From positions 124,001-188,000 of the forward strand of contig OY986971.1 in assembly GCA_963920575.1 (NCBI GenBank): a DNA stretch of 64,000 nt, read 5' to 3'. Position 1 is the first letter of the stretch, and each line of letters begins with the position of its first letter. This document shows, one piece after another, positions 21,690 through 34,859 of this stretch. Source of the DNA: Narthecium ossifragum. Lineage: Eukaryota; Streptophyta; Magnoliopsida; Dioscoreales; Nartheciaceae. Under the pieces are notes generated by a model. It made no database searches and was not told the DNA's origin. It saw only the letters and a list, made by a program, of their open reading frames with translations. Made by a program: the position numbers and the translations under genes.

Positions 21690-24600
21690 TCAGGAAGAGC
21701 TTTTGTGGCTCTTACCATCAGGCAAGAAAAGGTACCGAAACCGTGTATCAAATGGAATGATGCTGAAACTCCTGACTCCAAGGAGCCTCTGTTTCCGTTG
21801 TGATGTAGAATCCCGAACTACAGTGACCTGATCGGGAGAAAGGTACCGACAGATCCAGTCAACTAGTAATGAGTCCTCCACGACACCTTTGGCAAATGAT
21901 TGGAGTAACTTTGGCACTAGCAATTTCCCTTTGTCACTTATGCCAACAGAAGCTCGGATATAGTCCCTCATTGCACTCTGAAGCTCAACATGAACATTTT
22001 CACCTGTGTAGATTCTCACCTGCAAGAAAACAATTTAAGACTCCTAATGTGATGCAAAACCAAAGGCGTATCTCCAAATTATGGTTATATTTCCAGAAAG
22101 AAAAAAGAATGAGGTACAACTCCTTACCTGCAATAAACGCATTCCATGAACAAAAAAAATCACAAGTTCATCAAAACAAGACCATTTTTCACATAATATT
22201 TCACAGCAGGGATTTCAAAGCATGTGAAACAAAGCAACTTAAAAAGACAACTGAGACCATTGAAATAAGAAATCAGCATTGCCACCAATCAGAGGTTGTC
22301 TCTTCACATATAGCAGACATGCAATGGGTGATTTTCATATCTAAGAGTTCATCCATCAGCCTAAATACATGCAATGCTTTTGTGGCGAAATCACTATATT
22401 GCGATGTTGGAATAGACCCATCAGCCTGATGACACAACAATGTCCATCTACAGTCTCGAATCATTTTCTCAGGTAACGCAAACAACCTCAATGGATCACC
22501 CCATACTTGCCACTGAAACCTATGGCTTCTATTATGCACCCTCTTGTCCCTGCAGTTTTAAGCAACCCGCATGGTTTAGACTAGGTGAATCCAACTCAGG
22601 AAAAAGTGCTGGTTCGTCTACAGCATGTGGCAGAGCATGCCGACGTAGCCTTTACCATCCACGAATCAGATGGCATTTCACTCTATTATGTTCACTGCCT
22701 CTACAGCTCTTTGCTTCCCAGATATCAGCACGGTCATCCATGTGCCAATGGGCTTAATCAATCACACATCAATTATTTAAGCAGTCCTGAAAAAAGATTC
22801 TAACACCATCTATGAATCCGACCAGTTTCAAGTTACCAACTTTATACGCAGGCCTCTCGTACTTCATCATCTATGCAGGAAATTCCTAACCGCATGTCTT
22901 AATATTCTCCCATGTGCGAGGTTTTTTACCACATTTCTACACAACCAGGGATCTCATGCAATTACCGATTGTAGTCGATGTATCAGCAATTCTGTGTGTT
23001 GCATTGGTATCACGATTGAAAAATAGAGGTGACCTTCAAACTTTCATCGGCTGATATCACAATGGAGTGCCCCATGTGATTTTAGAATGGCCTTTAACCT
23101 TTCTGCGCCATCATAGGCCCAAATTTAGACCACACGCTTGTATTACTATAACAGACGGCACATGCTGGGACTCAACCTCTCCAGCTCTGTGACAACCTTA
23201 GCAAGTTCCTATGCTTCATCTAAACCCATATGAAGAGCTCAGTACAGCTTGAGAATTTCAGATGCTGCACCCAGCATTATCATCTCCTGCTTAATAGTAC
23301 ACATGAATTCAGCTTCATAAAAATCCAAATAGATATGATCTAATATGAAACTAAAGAACGATAAAAGTTCATATATAGAACCTTGGAAGGGAAGACCAAA
23401 CGCAATCGTAATTGTTCTAAATATTTGCTAGACATTAGTTTAACAGCATAGATAGGATTATTCCAAGTCACAGAAACTGTTGCAGTAAGAAACCATGTTA
23501 ACTTACAGCGGGTGAGGAATACATCCCACTACTGAGGGCAAAGAGTGCCAGGGGCTCTTGGTCATCAATAGAATACTTCCTATGTTCCTCGGAAATTTTA
23601 ATCGTATGGAGTGCCAAAATCAAGGCCTGAACAGAAGTTTGATATCAATAGTAATGTTAGGATTTCCTAGCGATAGAAATAATGATGGTAAATAAACATA
23701 AGCAGCAAATCGCATACTATTTGTGGACGATGAGATGGAGGCTTCATCTTTAAAATGACAAATTCAATGTCAGCTGCACTAAAAGACTGCCCTCCCACAG
23801 TATAGGATACCTGCAATGAATTACAGAACAATATCACTGTAATCAGTTTTGCATTAATAACGGAAGACTGCGGTGTGTAGAAAACATAGTCTGATTAATA
23901 TCAGATGTCAAACCTTCAGCATTAAAGAAAAGAACTTGATTTCACTTTTTGGGACTCCATATGCTAGGTAGGCCTGAAGCATTAAATTAAACAAGTTTCA
24001 GAATAAAAACATAATTTGAAAACAATGATAGATCAGAACTTTTTTTTTTTAATAAGTTGCACATCTGAATCTCTTCAGTCAAGGGAGCATGACTTGTCAC
24101 AGTAAAAATAAGAAAAATGCAGAGAACCTAAGCGAGCTTCGAGAATAGAAGATCTAATACATGGTCAATGAAACATAGGATTTTTATATACAATAGCAAT
24201 CTGGCTCCTGTAATGCCAATCAAAGCTATCATTTTGCTCTTTAGATTTGCCAAATTCATATGTACGAAATTACATTTTCATCCAATATCAGCAGAATAAA
24301 AACTTTCCAGTCATGCTTGTCACTTGGCCATATTGGGATTCACTTTCTTTCCTCTACAAAATAGTTTGCAATCGTTTCCTTGATTATACTTGCAACTGTG
24401 CTACTCCATAGAATGATTGAAACTTGGCATAGAGAGGAGAGAAGGGATTTGCAAAAGTTAGAAACAACATACATGCATGATTAGGGCATTATATATGTTA
24501 ATCCAAAATGCCAGCCTCCCATTGCTATGCAAGCGAGCTGGATTGACTTTTGCCAGCTGCTCCACTAGAAGTCTACAAGATGCATTACGCATAAGATGCA

Positions 24601-27600
24601 CGGATATAAGCAGCAGTGAACTTTTCAGTAGTGTGCAGGGAAAACAAACCTGAATCTTCTCAAGGCTACTGCAGCATATTCAAGCTGCATCTTCCCAACA
24701 GACATCCAAGATACTTCGGAAGCTAAATTGTAGCCCCCGATATCATTCCAGCTAACCTTTCCACTAACTCTATAAGGATCAAACATACTTTCATGATCTG
24801 ATGCCTCAGAACTGTGTCTTAAGTTCGCTGATGGACTTCGCATCATTGAGGAAATTGCAGATGAATCAGAGAAAGAAGTCAATGAAGAACGGGAGAGGTG
24901 CCCAACAGATGAATGTGGAGAAGAAATGCAATCTGAAGAAGAAATCATTGATGATAGAGGGGATGATTTTGACAAACAAAGGAAAATGTTTCTCATGCAC
25001 CGGACCATTTCTTCTGAAAGCTGATTGGGATTGTGCCAAAAGTTTGGCATTAAGAATTCCTTCTCTGATTCTACATCATCAAACTGTTTGATAGCAGTGT
25101 CCATTATACTTCCGTCCACTCCCCTGCTCCATAACCTCGATGCCTGTTGAAAAAATAGTAGTCAGCCTCAAGTCTAGAACCAATTTCCTGGAGAAGCTGT
25201 AAAGTGGACATTACAAATAAGTGTCATTTCTTCGAGTGGTTAGGGATACAGAACCATAAGGGCCGTAACAAAAACAAATAAAACAGGACCTCTTCCCGTT
25301 GAGACATGTCAGCAGCTATGTTGACTGCAGTTGGTTGTGAATAGTCAAGGCTAGAAATCCCATCTGGCTGCATTGTATTGTGTACTCGAGACCCGCTAAG
25401 CTTTAAATACCGTAAAGAAGAAATGTGCTGAAAAATAAATCACAAAAACAAATATCACCAAGTTGAATCCACATGACTGAATGACCCATGTAGTAAACAT
25501 GTCGAAGAAGACAGAACCTCTTCCCATGTATAAGAAGATGTACACAATGTTGGAGGCTCTGGCGATTGTGATGATAAAAAACTAAGATCATAACGAGCAA
25601 GGCGTCGTTCATTTCTCTCTTGACTAAGCCGAAAATGCAAGGCAACTAGCTCCTCCTCCAGCTTTAAGACTGTAGTCTCCAATGCAGCAATACTAGCTAG
25701 GAGCTCCTGAGCCTATAATTTGGGAGAACATTTAAATTGCGAGAAATATAACTATCTGGAAGTAGACAAGCCAGCTTGCTTAACAGCACAAAACATGAGT
25801 TAAAAATAAAGAAAACCAAGAATTACCTTATATGGAAGCTTGGAAGGGGAATTCACTAAAGGCAAGGTGCTTCTCCCAACAGCATTTGCCAGAGCAACAT
25901 GCAAATCAATCTCTTCCTGTAGCTGATTTTGCAGCTTTTGAACCTGTATTGGTAAAATTTCTCCTCAGATCCTGAAGAACGGGACATGTAACTCGCAAAA
26001 AATAAAATGGAAGAAAGGAGCAACAGAAACTCAATGATATTGTAAATGAAATGTCAGATTGCTTTCTAGGATAATCATGGAAAGGATATATGATTATCAG
26101 ATTATGCCCTTCCAACCTAAATCCATGTACAAGACTGGACTGCTACTATACTGGTTTTCATATATTATCAAGCCCAACTTTCCTCAGGAAAGTACTTACA
26201 TGACAGTTTCAGGAAAAAGTATTTCAGCGATGAATTATGCAAAGAAGCATGTAATTGCATCGACGTACTGCTTCCAATGGATAAGTTGTCTTTCATCTTG
26301 ATAAGGAATACTACTCAGATGTGACATTTGGTAGAAGAAGACGAGATTTTCATGTCTGAATACTGATATAAGCAGTCATATCAACTTCGCTAAAGTTCAG
26401 TAGAAAATTTGAAAAGGGAAAAGGGGCTGTTTGGTTAGCCGAATGCTTACAGCGAGGTACCTGATGCAATGCAGCATCGAGGCCTTTTTAGAATTAGCCC
26501 ATGCTGCATCAGCCCTGATATGGTGAACCAAACCTCACACCGCCCATGCCGCATTGGTAAATGCGGTGAACCAAACAGTCCCGCTATGAAACAACCGCCA
26601 CTAATTACATCAACCAACGAAGGCATCACAATGTCCTCAATGCATGCATAAGCAATTCCTCCCGCATGATCGGTCCTTTATGACTATATGATTCAGATTG
26701 TTTTAGGCTAACCAATACTGCATACTCTACAAACATGATAACATTAAAGAAAGTAACAAGGCCCTTTACAATTTTTCATCCAAGAAGAATGGCTAAAGTA
26801 TCAAGTAATGCTCCAAACCATCCTGAAAAATCAGAATCTTCTTTCAGAAACAGACCAGGAGCTCCAACACAGCCATGCAGGAAGTCAGGAACCTCATCCT
26901 TTCATCAAATAGATTAAACTCCACAAGTAATTGCCACACCGGTGCATATAAATATATAATATCCTAAAATCTCGTTTGTTGGGTGCACAGGTCAATGAAC
27001 TCCTTCACCACATGAGCAGTCTTTCCAAGGCATATGTACATCAACAACAAGATGGTGTACCTACCTCTTGCTCAAGCTGGGCTCTATAATGACACATCTT
27101 TCCACCTTTCCCTTTTCCTCTCACATCGCTGGTGGTCCTAGCTTCCTGATGGATGAGGGAAAAACAGCATGAAGGTCAAAGATGTAAGCAAGAAGAGCAT
27201 TCATGAAAAATTAGAAATCAAAAGTATAACCATCAACCCTTATCCCATTACATGAAACTGCCATCAATTTGGCATCAAAAACATTTGGCAATCAGACTAA
27301 CCAAAGAAGTCAAACAAATATCTGACCCTCTTAACACAGTAGACAATTGCAATTAGTAGCAGACTTTGCTTTTATTGCCCCTGATTAAAAGAAAAGCAAG
27401 TAACATAGAACAGAGCACACCTATGGGCCCTTAGCGTTTGTTCTGATTCATGCTATCAATTATCCGACACCACTGAAATTGACAGGGAGTAACATGGCCT
27501 GTCTTTCTAGGAAGTTCGTCCTCCATGAACTACATTTCAGCTTTATTTGTCCAAATTAGTTTCTGGAAGTAGTACCCAATAAACATTGAAGTACAAATGG

Positions 27601-27852
27601 AGAGATCTAAGAGCTAACTGGGATACAAAATAGCGTCAAAAAGAAAACGGAAAACTAGAACAAGCGCATCAACCAAGCAATTACGGGCACGTATCATTGC
27701 CGGAGTCAAAAGGAGCGACTTCCCCGGAACTAAAATAAAAAATAGAAAAGCAAAATTCAGCTCCATGCACATGAAGAACAAAAACTTGGCGTCCTTACTG
27801 CAACTGAATTGTAAAAGGGAAACATCGGAGCAGCACCGACCTGGAGATCCAT
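21690..27852 (-). CDS. MIP1 leucine-zipper and DUF547 domain protein (11 coding exons)
   Basis: Exons 27852-27841, 27145-27065, 25943-25827, 25712-25518, 25427-25290, 25143-24650, 24572-24473, 23973-23914, 23810-23718, 23626-23507 and 22019-21690 join in frame to 579 residues. The N-terminal third is a coiled coil of the 'ternary complex factor MIP1 leucine zipper' type, with HYRAQLEQEVQKLQNQLQEE and LETTVLKLEEELVALHFRL. A Ser-rich middle follows. DUF547 spans about 345-500 with LAFWINIYNALIMHAYLAYG, VSYTVGGQSFSAADIEF and RPQIALILALHT. The C-terminus includes PFDTRFRYLFLP. The molecular role of the family is unclear. The start chosen (MDLQ) is the only ATG in an open frame that extends further upstream. 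A probable 5' leader exon ends at about 28129. The ending after LFLPDG coincides with a good splice donor, so a further 3' exon is possible. Confidence 0.92.
22273..22740 (-). pseudogene. Degenerate coding-like stretch in the last DUF547 intron
   Basis: On the minus strand this stretch reads protein-like (for example QVWGDPLRLFALPEKM and HALPHAVDEPALFPELD) but is broken by several stops and frame changes. It lies inside the 1.49-kb last intron. I do not recognise the family. It may be an old processed copy or transposon cargo. Confidence 0.3.
26423..26582. mobile_element. MITE with GGGGCTGTTTGGTT inverted ends
   Basis: The left end GGGGCTGTTTGGTT and right end AACCAAACAGTCCC are inverted copies with one mismatch, 160 bp apart, in the DUF547 third coding intron. 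This end sequence is typical of small plant DNA transposons. A clear target-site duplication is not visible, so the superfamily is undecided. Confidence 0.75.
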
Positions 27853-29685
27853 CTCGATACCAGACCAGCTAATCCAGCCATCAGCGGAGGAGGAGGAAGA
27901 GGTTGAAGGGACAAAGGGCTGGGCTCTGGATGGTGGGCCTCCCCCGCCCTTGTGCGTTGCCCTTTGAATCGAGCTTCCCCTGCAGCATTCGGAGAATCAC
28001 CATCCCGGCAAGCATAATGCATTCGGACCATCGTAAGCAACAAAGAGAAGAGGCCATGCTAACCAGACTAAAATATAAAGAGAAATGAGGATGATGCGAA
28101 AGATCCGAACTGGGAGGCGATGGCTTACAGATTCACGGGCAGGATGACGCCATGAGAAGCATACAACTCGCGGCCCAAAGTGTCCGCCTTTAGGCACAGC
28201 ATCTCTCCTCGCAATCGCTCGATCTCCCTCCCTCTCTGTACCTCCTCTTCTATCTGTCGTTCTGTCTGTATCCCACACTTCCACCAATTAAGACATGCTT
28301 CGTCGGACGAGAGAGCCGATTAAAAAAGCAAGATCTCGCCTTTGTTGTTCCACTAGCTAGTTCCGAAAAATACCCGGAGAGCCGGGAATGGCCTCGTTTG
28401 CGTTGCAAGTCCCTAGTGACGAGTGGATGAGCAGCGCGCCATGGGAAAAAGAGATGGAATGGAGATGGGAATGGGGAAACGGAGGCTGGGCATCTCTTGA
28501 CCTTCTAAAATTAGAGTAGTGGGTCTTTCCTACGAGTAATATTCTTTTAGGCCTAGTTAAAGCCCCAGCCGCAGCAGCATCATCTCGGTTCCTCCACCAG
28601 AGGAGCCCCAGAGTCCAAAGGAAGACAACAGCCGACGAATATAAAATAGGACGTTGGGGAAGGCGATAGAAGAAGAAGAAGGAGAAGGAGAAGAATAGAT
28701 GGGTCCGCTGGCGTTGCTGGTGGGGTGGTGGTGGTGGTGGGCACTGGGCCGTGAGAGCCACCACCATACACAGAGGGAGAGCGAAGACCGTCAGAATTCT
28801 GTGGGCCCCTACACGAGTCTCGATTCCACGTGGTTGTTTGGTTTGGGCGTGGGGTGGGCGTTATCTTCAAACGTAACAGGGTTAGTAAAATGTAAACTAA
28901 GAATAATATGGATTAAAATGGGTCATCATAAAAAATGAGGATATTATTTATTCTATTCTCATTTATTAACTCTAATCCGATTGTATCCTTAATTCTTTTT
29001 TTATTAAAAATAAATAAAAATAATCTATGAATTTACGAGATAGTGCTACTTTAATTACTTATCCTCAGTGCGGACGGGACGGACGACCTGCCTTTATTCC
29101 CGCTTTCTCACTCCACCAAAAGAAGTACCGCAACGCCTCGCCTTACTGCTGCTGTACAACTTATTACAATCTGGATCATACTCATCATCACTTGTACTAC
29201 TCCTTCCAGATTAATAAACAACAAAAGCAAAGCAAGAAAGAAATTAAGCAGTGGGAATTATTTAAGTTTTGCCTCAGTGACCAGAGAGGAATAGGATCGA
29301 ACCAAACATTGGGATTGGGTCCATTGGGAATGGACTACTACTATAGGCAGGCTGCGTTTCCATGAGGTCGGAGCACAGCCAACAAAGGAACGTGGCATCT
29401 TGCTTTTCTGACGCAGATAGGTGGCGCTTGCTTTTGGCATCTGGTCCCCCGCGCGCGCGCGCGCCACGGCCCACTCTGCCTAGCTAGCTAGATCATGCCC
29501 AACAATACAGCACACTGGTCCTAATACTAGCTAGTTATTAGTACCGAGAATGGCTTATGGAGCAAAAGTAATGATAGCATCGTAATTGAAGTTGGTTTTA
29601 AGTGCTCTGGTTGTGGTTGACGGCACAGGCGCGCACTGCTAGCTGCTTCCCATTGTCATCATGAGACAATCCAGCCAAACAACGT
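27853..29685. other. Upstream region of the DUF547 gene and intergenic DNA
   Basis: A probable noncoding leader exon with donor near 28129 contains a short upstream frame (ATG at about 28152, six codons). Purine/pyrimidine-rich runs lie near 28670-28740 and a (GC)n run at 29449-29463. No other gene is recognised. Confidence 0.5.
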
Positions 29686-29689
29686 CTAA

Positions 29690-30810
29690 GTCATTTCTCT
29701 ATCACCATTGAAAAATGATACATGCGGACGCCACATGAGTCCGCCATTTGCCGACCTGACATGACGCTGACGTGGCATCATTTCTCCTCTCCCCCCATCT
29801 ATTCTCTTTTTCTGTCTCCTCTTCATCACTTCCATTCACACGTCTCGAGCTTGTCCCCGCCACCCTCCGTCGTTTCGGTCATCCCTCGCCTGCTGAGCCA
29901 TCTCCGTCCCCTAGTCTCGAGCTCATCCCCCGCCGGCTCAAATGTCTTCACCCCTAGTCTTGAGCGTCCATGCCGCCCTTGGTCTCCCCCCCCCCCCCCC
30001 CCAGTCCCCAAGTGTAAGCTTCTACCCTTGGTCTTCCCCGCACGTCCCCGCCCCCTGGTCTCCAGTGTCCCCTGCCAAATCTCCTGCACATCCGTCGCCG
30101 CCCCTGATCTTCCCCGCACGCCCTGCCCCCTGGTGTCCATTGTCCCCGCCAACTTCCCCCTGCCCTAATTGCTCTCGTAGATGAGATCATAGCGCACGGG
30201 CAAGAGGCACCTCGTCGCGCAGTTCTCCTTATCAATCACCAAAGCTCAAAACATTGAGGGAGACGCTCGAGACGATGAGGGGCGGAGACGACGAGATGGC
30301 GAGGGGAGCGGAGACGCTGCAAGCTCTCGCGAGTGGATAGGAGAGCTAGGGCATGGCTCGAGTGGATGGGACGCTTGAGACCAGGAGGGGGGCGGGGACG
30401 CCGCGCTCGCGGATGGAAGGAAGAGAGCTAGAGCTAGGGGCAAGCATGGCGGGGACACTCGAGACCAGGGGTGCAGACACTTGAGCCGACGAGGGACGAG
30501 TTCGAGACCAAGGGCAGAGACTGCTCGGCAAGCAGGGGACGCTTGAGACGGTGGAGGGGCAGCGGGGGACGAGCTCGAGACCATGGGGGCGGAGATGGCT
30601 CGGCAGGCGAGGGATGATCGAGACTACGGAGGGGCGACAAGGGGACAAGCTCGAGACCAAAGCGCGGATGGAAGAGATGAGGAAGAGAAAGAGAGTACAT
30701 GGGGGAGAGGAGAAATGATATAACATCGGCTACCACGTCCCACGTGGCGTTGACATGGTATCATTTCTCATCACGATTTCATCATTATAGAGGCTTAGTG
30801 CAAGCGACTA
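29690..30810. mobile_element. Foldback / Mutator-like element with arms of several hundred bp
   Basis: The left arm (from about 29700, through atcatttctcctctcccccc at 29777 and cgagcttgtccccg near 29849) is mirrored by the right arm (ggggacaagctcgag near 30650, gggggagaggagaaatgat at 30700). The arms match over roughly 400 bp with substitutions and indels, and each carries several internal tctcgagctcgtcc-like units. This explains why similar Pro/Ser-rich open frames appear on both strands. Outer tips and target-site duplication are not clear, so the borders are approximate. No transposase is present. Confidence 0.75.
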
Positions 30811-30990
30811 ATAAAAACTGAAACGGTTTTGCCACTTTGATATTTTGTAGTTTTAGGGAGTGGCAATGTACTGCCCTCTAATTTAAAAAATGTAATTTAG
30901 TACTTTACCTTTTATATAACGATGCGTTACAAGGCATGATCTCATACGGCGTTACCCCTATCGACTAAATAACACTCACACTCCATCTCC

Positions 30991-31665
30991 AACAACCTCT
31001 CCTGCCTCGGTTTCTTCGACGGAGATCCCTTGAAGCAAACCTACAGCGGTCTCAGCCCGACCGATGTGTGCACACCAGCCAACCAGGAGTGAGCTCGCGA
31101 GGCGGCTCACCAGGGCATCGTGCTCCTCGAGAACGCCGCTGGCTCACTGCTGCTATCGTTGAAGTCGATGGCCTCGCTGGGCGTGATCGGCCCCAACGGC
31201 AACGTCACCAAGACCATGATCGACAATTACGAGGGCACGCCGTGCAAGTACACGACGCTGCTCTAGGGCCTGACGACGGTGGTGCCGACAACGGTGTACC
31301 AGCCTAGCTACCTCAACGTGGGGTGCGCTGGCACCCGCCTCCAACTCCATGCGACCAAGGTAGCGATGGCGCAAGTTGATACCACCATCCTTGTCATGGG
31401 TATCAACTAGTCGGTCTAAGCGGAGGGCCTCGACCACGTCGACCTCCTCCTCCCCGGCTAGCAAACACTCTTTATCATCGAGGTCACCAAGGCAACCAAA
31501 GGCCTAGTCATCCTCGTCATTATGCCCGGCAGACCCTCCTCCTCGCCCAGCAGACGCTCCTCATCACCAAGGTCACCAATGCAGTCAAAGACCCGGTCAT
31601 CGTCGTCATCATGTCCGGCAGACCCTTCGACGTTTCCTTCGACAAGAAAAACCACTCACATGCTG
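30991..31665 (+). pseudogene. GH3 beta-xylosidase/arabinofuranosidase pseudogene fragment
   Basis: The plus strand reads like the middle of a plant GH3 beta-D-xylosidase: [29 protein letters not shown], then a stop, [43 protein letters not shown], then a stop, VDLLLPG, TLFIIEVTKATKGLVILVIM and PFDVSFDKKNHS. At least five in-frame stops and one frame shift break it. The VTKATKGLVILVIMPG block is repeated in another frame (VTNAVKDPVIVVIMSG), a partial internal duplication of about 90 bp. Introns are absent and only part of the protein is represented, so it is a dead fragment. Family members act on cell-wall xylan. Confidence 0.85.
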
Positions 31666-31703
31666 TCTGTTAATGGGATAACGTTGTCTATGGTCATGTC
31701 TTA

Positions 31704-32279
31704 TAGAGATGGCAAAATCGACCGCACCGCTGGATAACCGAGCCGATCCGCACCGATGGGGACGGGTATGGTATAGATTTTTTACCCGTGGATACGGGTA
31801 TGATTTACAAAATTAAAATCCGCGCAGGTACGGGGCGGATTATGGTATTGGGTAATATCCGCGCGGGTATCCGCCCCGCCCCGCATAATAGATTTTTCTG
31901 AATATTGTAAATTCTGAATATTGGTTTTTGAATGTTGGTCTAGTGGATTTTAAAGAGTCTATTTTTTGTAATAATACTCTAATAGAGGTTAAATGCTAAT
32001 GATTGTTTTGTGGATATACATTTTAGAGATTTCATAGACGGAATGTTAATAATAGTTTGGTGGATTTAAATTTAGATTTTAGAGACTAAATCCTGATTAA
32101 ATGATTTTTTTAGGTTTTGCGGATAATCGTGGGTATGGATGCGTACCCGCGGGGACGGTTATGGTCCGTGATCCCCATTATCCGCGCGGGGACGGGGCGG
32201 TGCGGGTATGGGCGGAGGACTGCAAGGACGGGGATGAATATTCCAATATCCGCCCCGATCCGTCCCATTGCCATCACTA
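31704..32279. mobile_element. Non-autonomous hAT element (576 bp) with perfect 8-bp TSD
   Basis: The ends are TAGAGATGGCAA and TTGCCATCACTA, inverted with one mismatch. Both flanks are ATGTCTTA (31696-31703 and 32280-32287), a perfect 8-bp duplication as made by hAT transposases. The subterminal regions are packed with ggcggat / cgggtatccgc-like motifs in both directions, while the centre is AT-rich. There is no transposase. It lies just downstream of the GH3 pseudogene. Confidence 0.93.
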
Positions 32280-33039
32280 ATGTCTTACAAAGCACTGTCA
32301 ATTGAAAGATAAAGATTCGATACTAAATTATATTTTTAAAACTAAAAAGTAGTAAATTATCGCTCCTCAAAACTACAAAGTGCAAAAAACCCCAACCGAA
32401 CAGTTCGATATATGCTATAATTAGAAGCCTAAAATTCCAATGTTCCACTGAACGGTCTGAACCCCCAGCAAGTCAGCAACTGCACGCTGTTGCCATTCTC
32501 CATGCTACATGAATACAGATAAACAACCAGTTGGAACACGTGATCGGGGTGGGCATCCCAATGATCGATCCGTCTCTCGTGGACATGTCAAAGAGAAGGA
32601 GAAGGAGAAGATACATATTGGTAATATATATAATTAGACGAACAGGTTGTTGTAACAATTTATGTTGGAAAGAATGGTGCATTAAGTGAGGAGGGAGAGG
32701 GGGCGAGAAGTAAGGGGATGGCTCAACCATCAAGAACGCACGCAATGAATGCAGGGCGCCAATTGAAGCTCCAGCGTGTCGCACTGCTCTCTGCTCTCCC
32801 TCGTTGACTGCTCCCCACCGGAACCGGCTTGTACCACCCCACCCCCATGCACACCCCATTAATTCCAAGGTGTCAGCACGGCTCCCACGTCCACGATTCC
32901 CTGCGCGTGTGCATGCAATAACTCTCAATTAATCTCGATCGTCTAAAACTCGCTCGGATCTATGCATTAATCCTGCCTACTGCCTAGGCTGGCTATCGAG
33001 TTCGAACACATACGTCGATCAACGATCATAGATCCTCGG

Positions 33040-33680
33040 GGATATAAGTGCTCGAAACATGCAACCAAGATATTTTGCCTGCCTTATTGGTAAGACTTCT
33101 TACGTCGAAAGGCACCCTGTTAAAATCCATTAATAATAAAGAAGGAAACAAACAAATCAACAAACATAAATAGTAATCAAAGAATAGAATGAGAAAAAAT
33201 AAACAGCACATCAAAAATACGGTGATTTAACGTGATTTGACAATAGCCTACATCCACGAATGACACAGACTATCAATCCACTATTAAGATGAAAGAGGAT
33301 TACAAATACAAAGTTTAATTCTCAAATCCTAATCTCTCATATCTCAAATATTAGGGTTACAAATCTCCTCTCTCAAAGAGCTCCAAAGGAATAAGAGCAA
33401 GCCGCAAAAAAGATCTCCAAAACCCTTATTTATAGACCCTAACTTATTCAGGATCGGAATTAATCCAAACCGTCTACGGTGTTTTAGATTGATCCATTGT
33501 GAATTTGGATCGATCCACAGTGAAAAACATAAAAACATGCCTCTGAAAACATGATTGGATCGATCCAATGTGCAAAATTACAAATACGTCTCCATATTCA
33601 AGTTAAATCGATTCAAGATGAAAAATAGTCAAAAAGTCAACATATACTTCGAGTGAAACAAACTAAAACATCATACAGTT
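33040..33680 (-). repeat. LTR-like remnant related in design to the 17-kb solo LTR
   Basis: Read on the minus strand this stretch has a TATA-like tataaataagggttttgg near 33430, a leader-like region, and palindromic attggatcgatccaat / ggatcgatcc blocks near 33480-33560 just upstream. The 17-kb solo LTR has the same arrangement. No intact TG..CA ends or duplication were found, so the borders are approximate. Confidence 0.5.
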
Positions 33681-34466
33681 TGAGTAGCTTCTGGTCATAT
33701 ATTCATATAGTGATTATGAACGCCGGAGATAGGAAGAATTCGACAAATGCATCAAACTCGCGCATACCAAATTCACCCGGTCCATCTCCATTATTGGCAT
33801 CCAATTAATACATCAGTGATTTATTGCCCCTTTCGTTTTAGATCAAATCTTCGCCGTGGAAGATTTTTTGACTTACGTGCGTGACCTCCTATTTATATAG
33901 CTGCAACAAACAAACAAGCTCGTGTTGTGTCACTAGATTCACAGTTTTCCACGTCATGCATGCTAGCTGTTAATCCGCTCACAGGAAGGTTTCATTGGGT
34001 ATAGCTAGCCTAGCTACACATGGTCCTTCCAATTGATGGTCTGATCATCTGATTGATCGTTATCTTATTCACGACCCACGCCATACGCTTGAGCCAGGCC
34101 CGTCATGGATAGCTTGTTTATCTTCTAATTAATCGAGGACTCGATCAGGAGGCTGCTAAGAGGAAGACATGGGAAACAATTAAAGCAGCAAAACAATCCG
34201 CTTTTTGGGGGTGGCATGCAAGCGGGACGAAGATGGAAAGTATTCTCCACTCCACCAAGTTAGATGCTAGATGCTAGCTGCTAGCTGTATACCCGTACGA
34301 GTGATTAGTACTAGGAGGTTCCACAGACCAGTGACATCTGGCCATTGAATGCTCATGAGTCATGGCCGATCATGGCATGGGTTGCTCGTGCTGCCCGGTG
34401 CCCACCAACCTCATGCATGTCTTACTATTAGACTAATTCCCGAGAGGTCCAGTATAATCTAATTAA

Positions 34467-34722
34467 TCAACCTTATAAGGAGTAAAAACGGTTACAATAA
34501 TTTCCCCCTTATAAGCCTATAATTATTTCATATCTCCTAAGTTAGATTTGTACATTTTTATCATGTTCCTAAGTTCCTAAGGTAGATTATAACCCTTATC
34601 ATCCTTATATGAAGCCTTTAGTGGAGGAGGTGGTTAATGAGGAGGAGAGGGTTGTGGGTGGTTAATGATTAATGGGGAAGTTGATGGGTGTTACCCTGCC
34701 AAGTGACAGGGGGCCCCACTAG
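34467..34722 (+). mobile_element. Short Helitron-like element, copy 1
   Basis: It starts TCAACCTTATAAGGAG after an A and ends CTAG before a T. The hairpin ccctg-ccaagtga-caggg lies just before the end. TC start, 3' hairpin, CTRR end and insertion between A and T are the Helitron hallmarks. The first 30 bp match those at 36252 and, reversed, at 48839. Confidence 0.6.
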
Positions 34723-34859
34723 TTAATATATATTCGACGTTCATATTTATTAAAGCCCTAGTCCATTATCATGCGATTATAGTTAAGTTAGTAAAATTCT
34801 ATGACCAAATTGCCCCTACACTATTCTGTTATTTACAATTAATGTTTTCGTACAGTAGC

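Noticed and set aside
29722..30726. Several Pro/Ser-rich open frames on both strands
   Set aside because: They are mirror images produced by the inverted arms of the foldback element and have no domain.
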